The position numbers were made by a program, and so were the translations under genes. Positions 15,001-15,584 of a stretch of DNA of 15,584 nt are shown here, piece by piece; position 1 is the first letter of the stretch; every line of letters starts with the position of its first letter. Under the pieces are notes generated by a model. That model ran no database searches and was not told the DNA's origin. It worked only from the letters and a program-made list of their open reading frames with translations. The stretch comes from Campylobacterales bacterium (GTDB taxonomy: Bacteria > Campylobacterota > Campylobacteria > Campylobacterales > QNZT01): NCBI GenBank assembly GCA_015489185.1, contig WGAE01000242.1:1-15584 (forward strand). The letters are read 5' to 3'.

Positions 15001-15584
15001 CACGCAGTTGCTGGCGACGACGCGCGATTTCAACACCACGTTCAGCGCCGGTTCTATCCATACGATTACGTTGACGGTAACGGACGATCAGGGTGCGAGT
15101 GCTACCGATACGATTCGGGTAAGCGTTACGGCTGCCGCAGCGGTACCTTTTACGCGTGTCGATTTGCCTGCCGGACAGAACGGAAGTATCAAAGCGATCT
15201 TCATCTCCGATCTCGATACAGACGGCGATATCGATCTGGTGGTCGTCAGTGACGCATCCGGCAACGAAGATATCGGCTGGTACCGTAACGACGGCAATCT
15301 TAATTTCAGCTATATGGGAACGATACGCTCCAATGTGCACGCCAAAGCGGTTGCGGTAGGGAATCTCAACGGTGACACCTTCCCTGATATCGTCTACGGT
15401 GACGACAATCTCACACTCTGTTACAACAATGCCGACGTCAATACTGTTGCTTTTACCTGCCGGGAGGGATTGCTTTATAACGGTTACAGATCGGATGACA
15501 ATATCAAAGCGATCACGATAGCGGATATCGACGGGCAAAACGGGAACGATATCGTCGTCGCGACCGATGCGGTCGGGGAACATA
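12020..15584 (+). CDS. Giant repeat-rich surface lipoprotein, adhesin-like; 3' end beyond window
   Basis: The frame is open from 12020 to the window end (at least 1188 residues, no stop). The signal peptide ends in lipobox LTGC (Cys17, +2 Gly), so it is a lipoprotein probably sorted to the outer membrane. Order of domains: Ser/Thr/Asn-rich linker (18-56); PKD-like domain with WKEG (about 57-138); nine cadherin/tandem-95-like repeats (141-954), each with ED near the start, DxDGDxLTY, HG, YTP and a PVND end; a second PKD-like domain again with WKEG (955-1039); then FG-GAP/VCBS-like repeats with calcium-type DLDTDGDIDLV (about 1064-1074). AAAGGA (12011-12016) lies 3 nt before this ATG and 6 nt before the next codon, also ATG (12023), which may be the true start. 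It is divergent from the cyclase operon. Role as a calcium-stabilised adhesin or matrix protein is inference. Confidence 0.9.
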   Translation, partial: MMIKWLLATLLLWLTGCGTGVVSIGDSNNSDTNSTLPAQNERRDTTTDTNVTTPVPVSAGEDQTVVVGTPVTLFASRLDQRRTFTTWRWKEGEQLLCQTQECTVNDFAKGVHYILLEVIDTEGNRYTDTVTVTVTPPIAQNSLPRAVDLHFTTQEDTTFHGSLRGNDADGDPLRYLLVSLPEHGKLSGSPAHLHYTPDPDFNGEDRFYFKTNDGKVDSPLATVRITVEPVNDAPQAEDLQVQLHEDGSADILLKATDKENDTLTYTLTTLPEHGSITLSGNRVHYTPQQGYFGRDSFGYKAGDGLVDSKEATVYLTIAHINHAPQITPVSVQTSEDTPLDLTLAAADRDANDTITYRLLTSPRLGTVTISGNRIHYVPSPNAVGTDSFTYVANDGTADSSHETITVTIDPVNDLPVVHAQQIQTPEDQPLTLALDATDVDGDTLTYRIDTPPQHGTVSLSGNRATYTPEPNYFGVDQFNWSAADKTGYSDSATVRIDVTPVNDRPVVFARTFSVQSGNRLPITLTGTDADGDALTFVHDAPSHGRLDGNGTDLTYIPDDGYTGSDTFTYRAYDGMSASQSQTVTITVTQSPNQPPQASDLSVTLAEDGSRDITLSGSDADGDTLTYRIVRFPQHGTVSLSGNSVHYIPEADYHGIDSFDYVANDSRADSGTATVTLSISPQNDRPVASGQSLSVDEDNTLLVTLSGSDIDGDTLTYRIDTPPAHGTVTCDGNQCTYRPDANYHGNDLFAFTVNDGQLESDPAQIAIQVNAQNDIPVAAGNRVTLAEDNGTVAIILQASDVDGDQLTPLIVTPPSHGNVSISGNQALYTPDPDFFGEDRFAFKVNDGYADSNIADINLTVTPVNDIPVAQDIAVSLDEDSAIDLNLSATDVDDTDLTYTIETSPAHGNLSGTAPRLHYTPNPDFYGTDTFTYSASDGQGTSVPATVTITVRPVNDAPIADAGTDMTVAAGDTVNLSALRSYDPDGTIQSYEWKEGTQLLATTRDFNTTFSAGSIHTITLTVTDDQGASATDTIRVSVTAAAAVPFTRVDLPAGQNGSIKAIFISDLDTDGDIDLVVVSDASGNEDIGWYRNDGNLNFSYMGTIRSNVHAKAVAVGNLNGDTFPDIVYGDDNLTLCYNNADVNTVAFTCREGLLYNGYRSDDNIKAITIADIDGQNGNDIVVATDAVGEH
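12440..14881 (+). repeat. Nine tandem cadherin-like (tandem-95/Big_9 type) coding repeats
   Basis: Unit borders, set at the residue after each PVND-type end, are 12440, 12716, 12986, 13259, 13529, 13799, 14069, 14339 and 14612, ending at 14881. Lengths are 276, 270, 273, 270, 270, 270, 270, 273 and 270 bp, all in frame. Most units share a EDx start, D-x-DGD-x-LTY, a central HG, YTPxxxYxG, FxYxxxDG and a PVND end. The acidic motifs suggest calcium binding between domains. Unit 5 lacks the ED motif and ends SPNQ. Units are well diverged except for one near-identical stretch in units 4 and 7. Confidence 0.9.

Noticed and set aside
12047..15583. A chain of minus-strand reading frames opposite the giant lipoprotein, the longest about 211 codons at 14948-15583
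   Set aside because: The plus strand is open for its whole 3.5 kb with a signal peptide and periodic domains. The antisense frames are Ile/Val/Asp/Arg-rich mirrors of the repeats with no recognisable family.

Overview
The window looks like a chromosomal stretch of a free-living, signalling-rich Gram-negative bacterium. My best guess is a Campylobacterota (epsilonproteobacterial) chemolithotroph of the Sulfurimonas/Sulfuricurvum/Hydrogenimonas type. This is inference from moderate G+C, -10-only promoters, many lipoproteins, a MBL-GAF-HD-GYP protein and a CHASE2 cyclase. There are no rRNA or tRNA genes, no CRISPR array and no complete insertion sequence.

Layout. Positions 1-284 hold no gene but contain a nested 178-bp imperfect inverted repeat and a promoter. 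At 285-1508 (+) lies a HI0933/YhiN-like flavoprotein, overlapping tail to tail with a minus-strand cluster read from 4695 down to 1479. In transcription order that cluster is a periplasmic von Willebrand A (VWA) protein, a four-helix membrane protein, a small lipoprotein and an Hpt-like protein. From a very compact divergent promoter (4727-4751) a plus-strand pair runs the other way: an NlpC/P60 cell-wall hydrolase and a second HI0933-family flavoprotein, overlapping by 4 bp. An AT-rich island (about 6430-7440) carries an Rpn/PD-(D/E)XK nuclease gene cut by one in-frame stop. The part after the stop keeps its own Shine-Dalgarno site and ATG.

The most interesting part is 7442-15584. A minus-strand operon encodes a CHASE2 class III adenylate cyclase followed, with a 29-nt overlap, by a three-domain protein. 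That protein joins a class II cyclic-nucleotide-phosphodiesterase-like metallo-beta-lactamase domain, a GAF domain and a HD-GYP domain. Synthesis, breakdown and possibly sensing of a cyclic mononucleotide would thus be wired to c-di-GMP degradation. Divergent from it, at 12020, starts a giant outer-membrane-type lipoprotein that runs off the window end. It has a PKD-like domain, nine 90-92-residue cadherin/tandem-95-like repeats, a second PKD-like domain and FG-GAP/VCBS-like repeats. It looks like a surface adhesin, the sort of product c-di-GMP often controls, though no sequence here proves that link.

Several genes (285, 4758, and 11900 on the minus strand) have a -10-like box only 6-7 nt before the ATG and no Shine-Dalgarno, which suggests leaderless transcripts.
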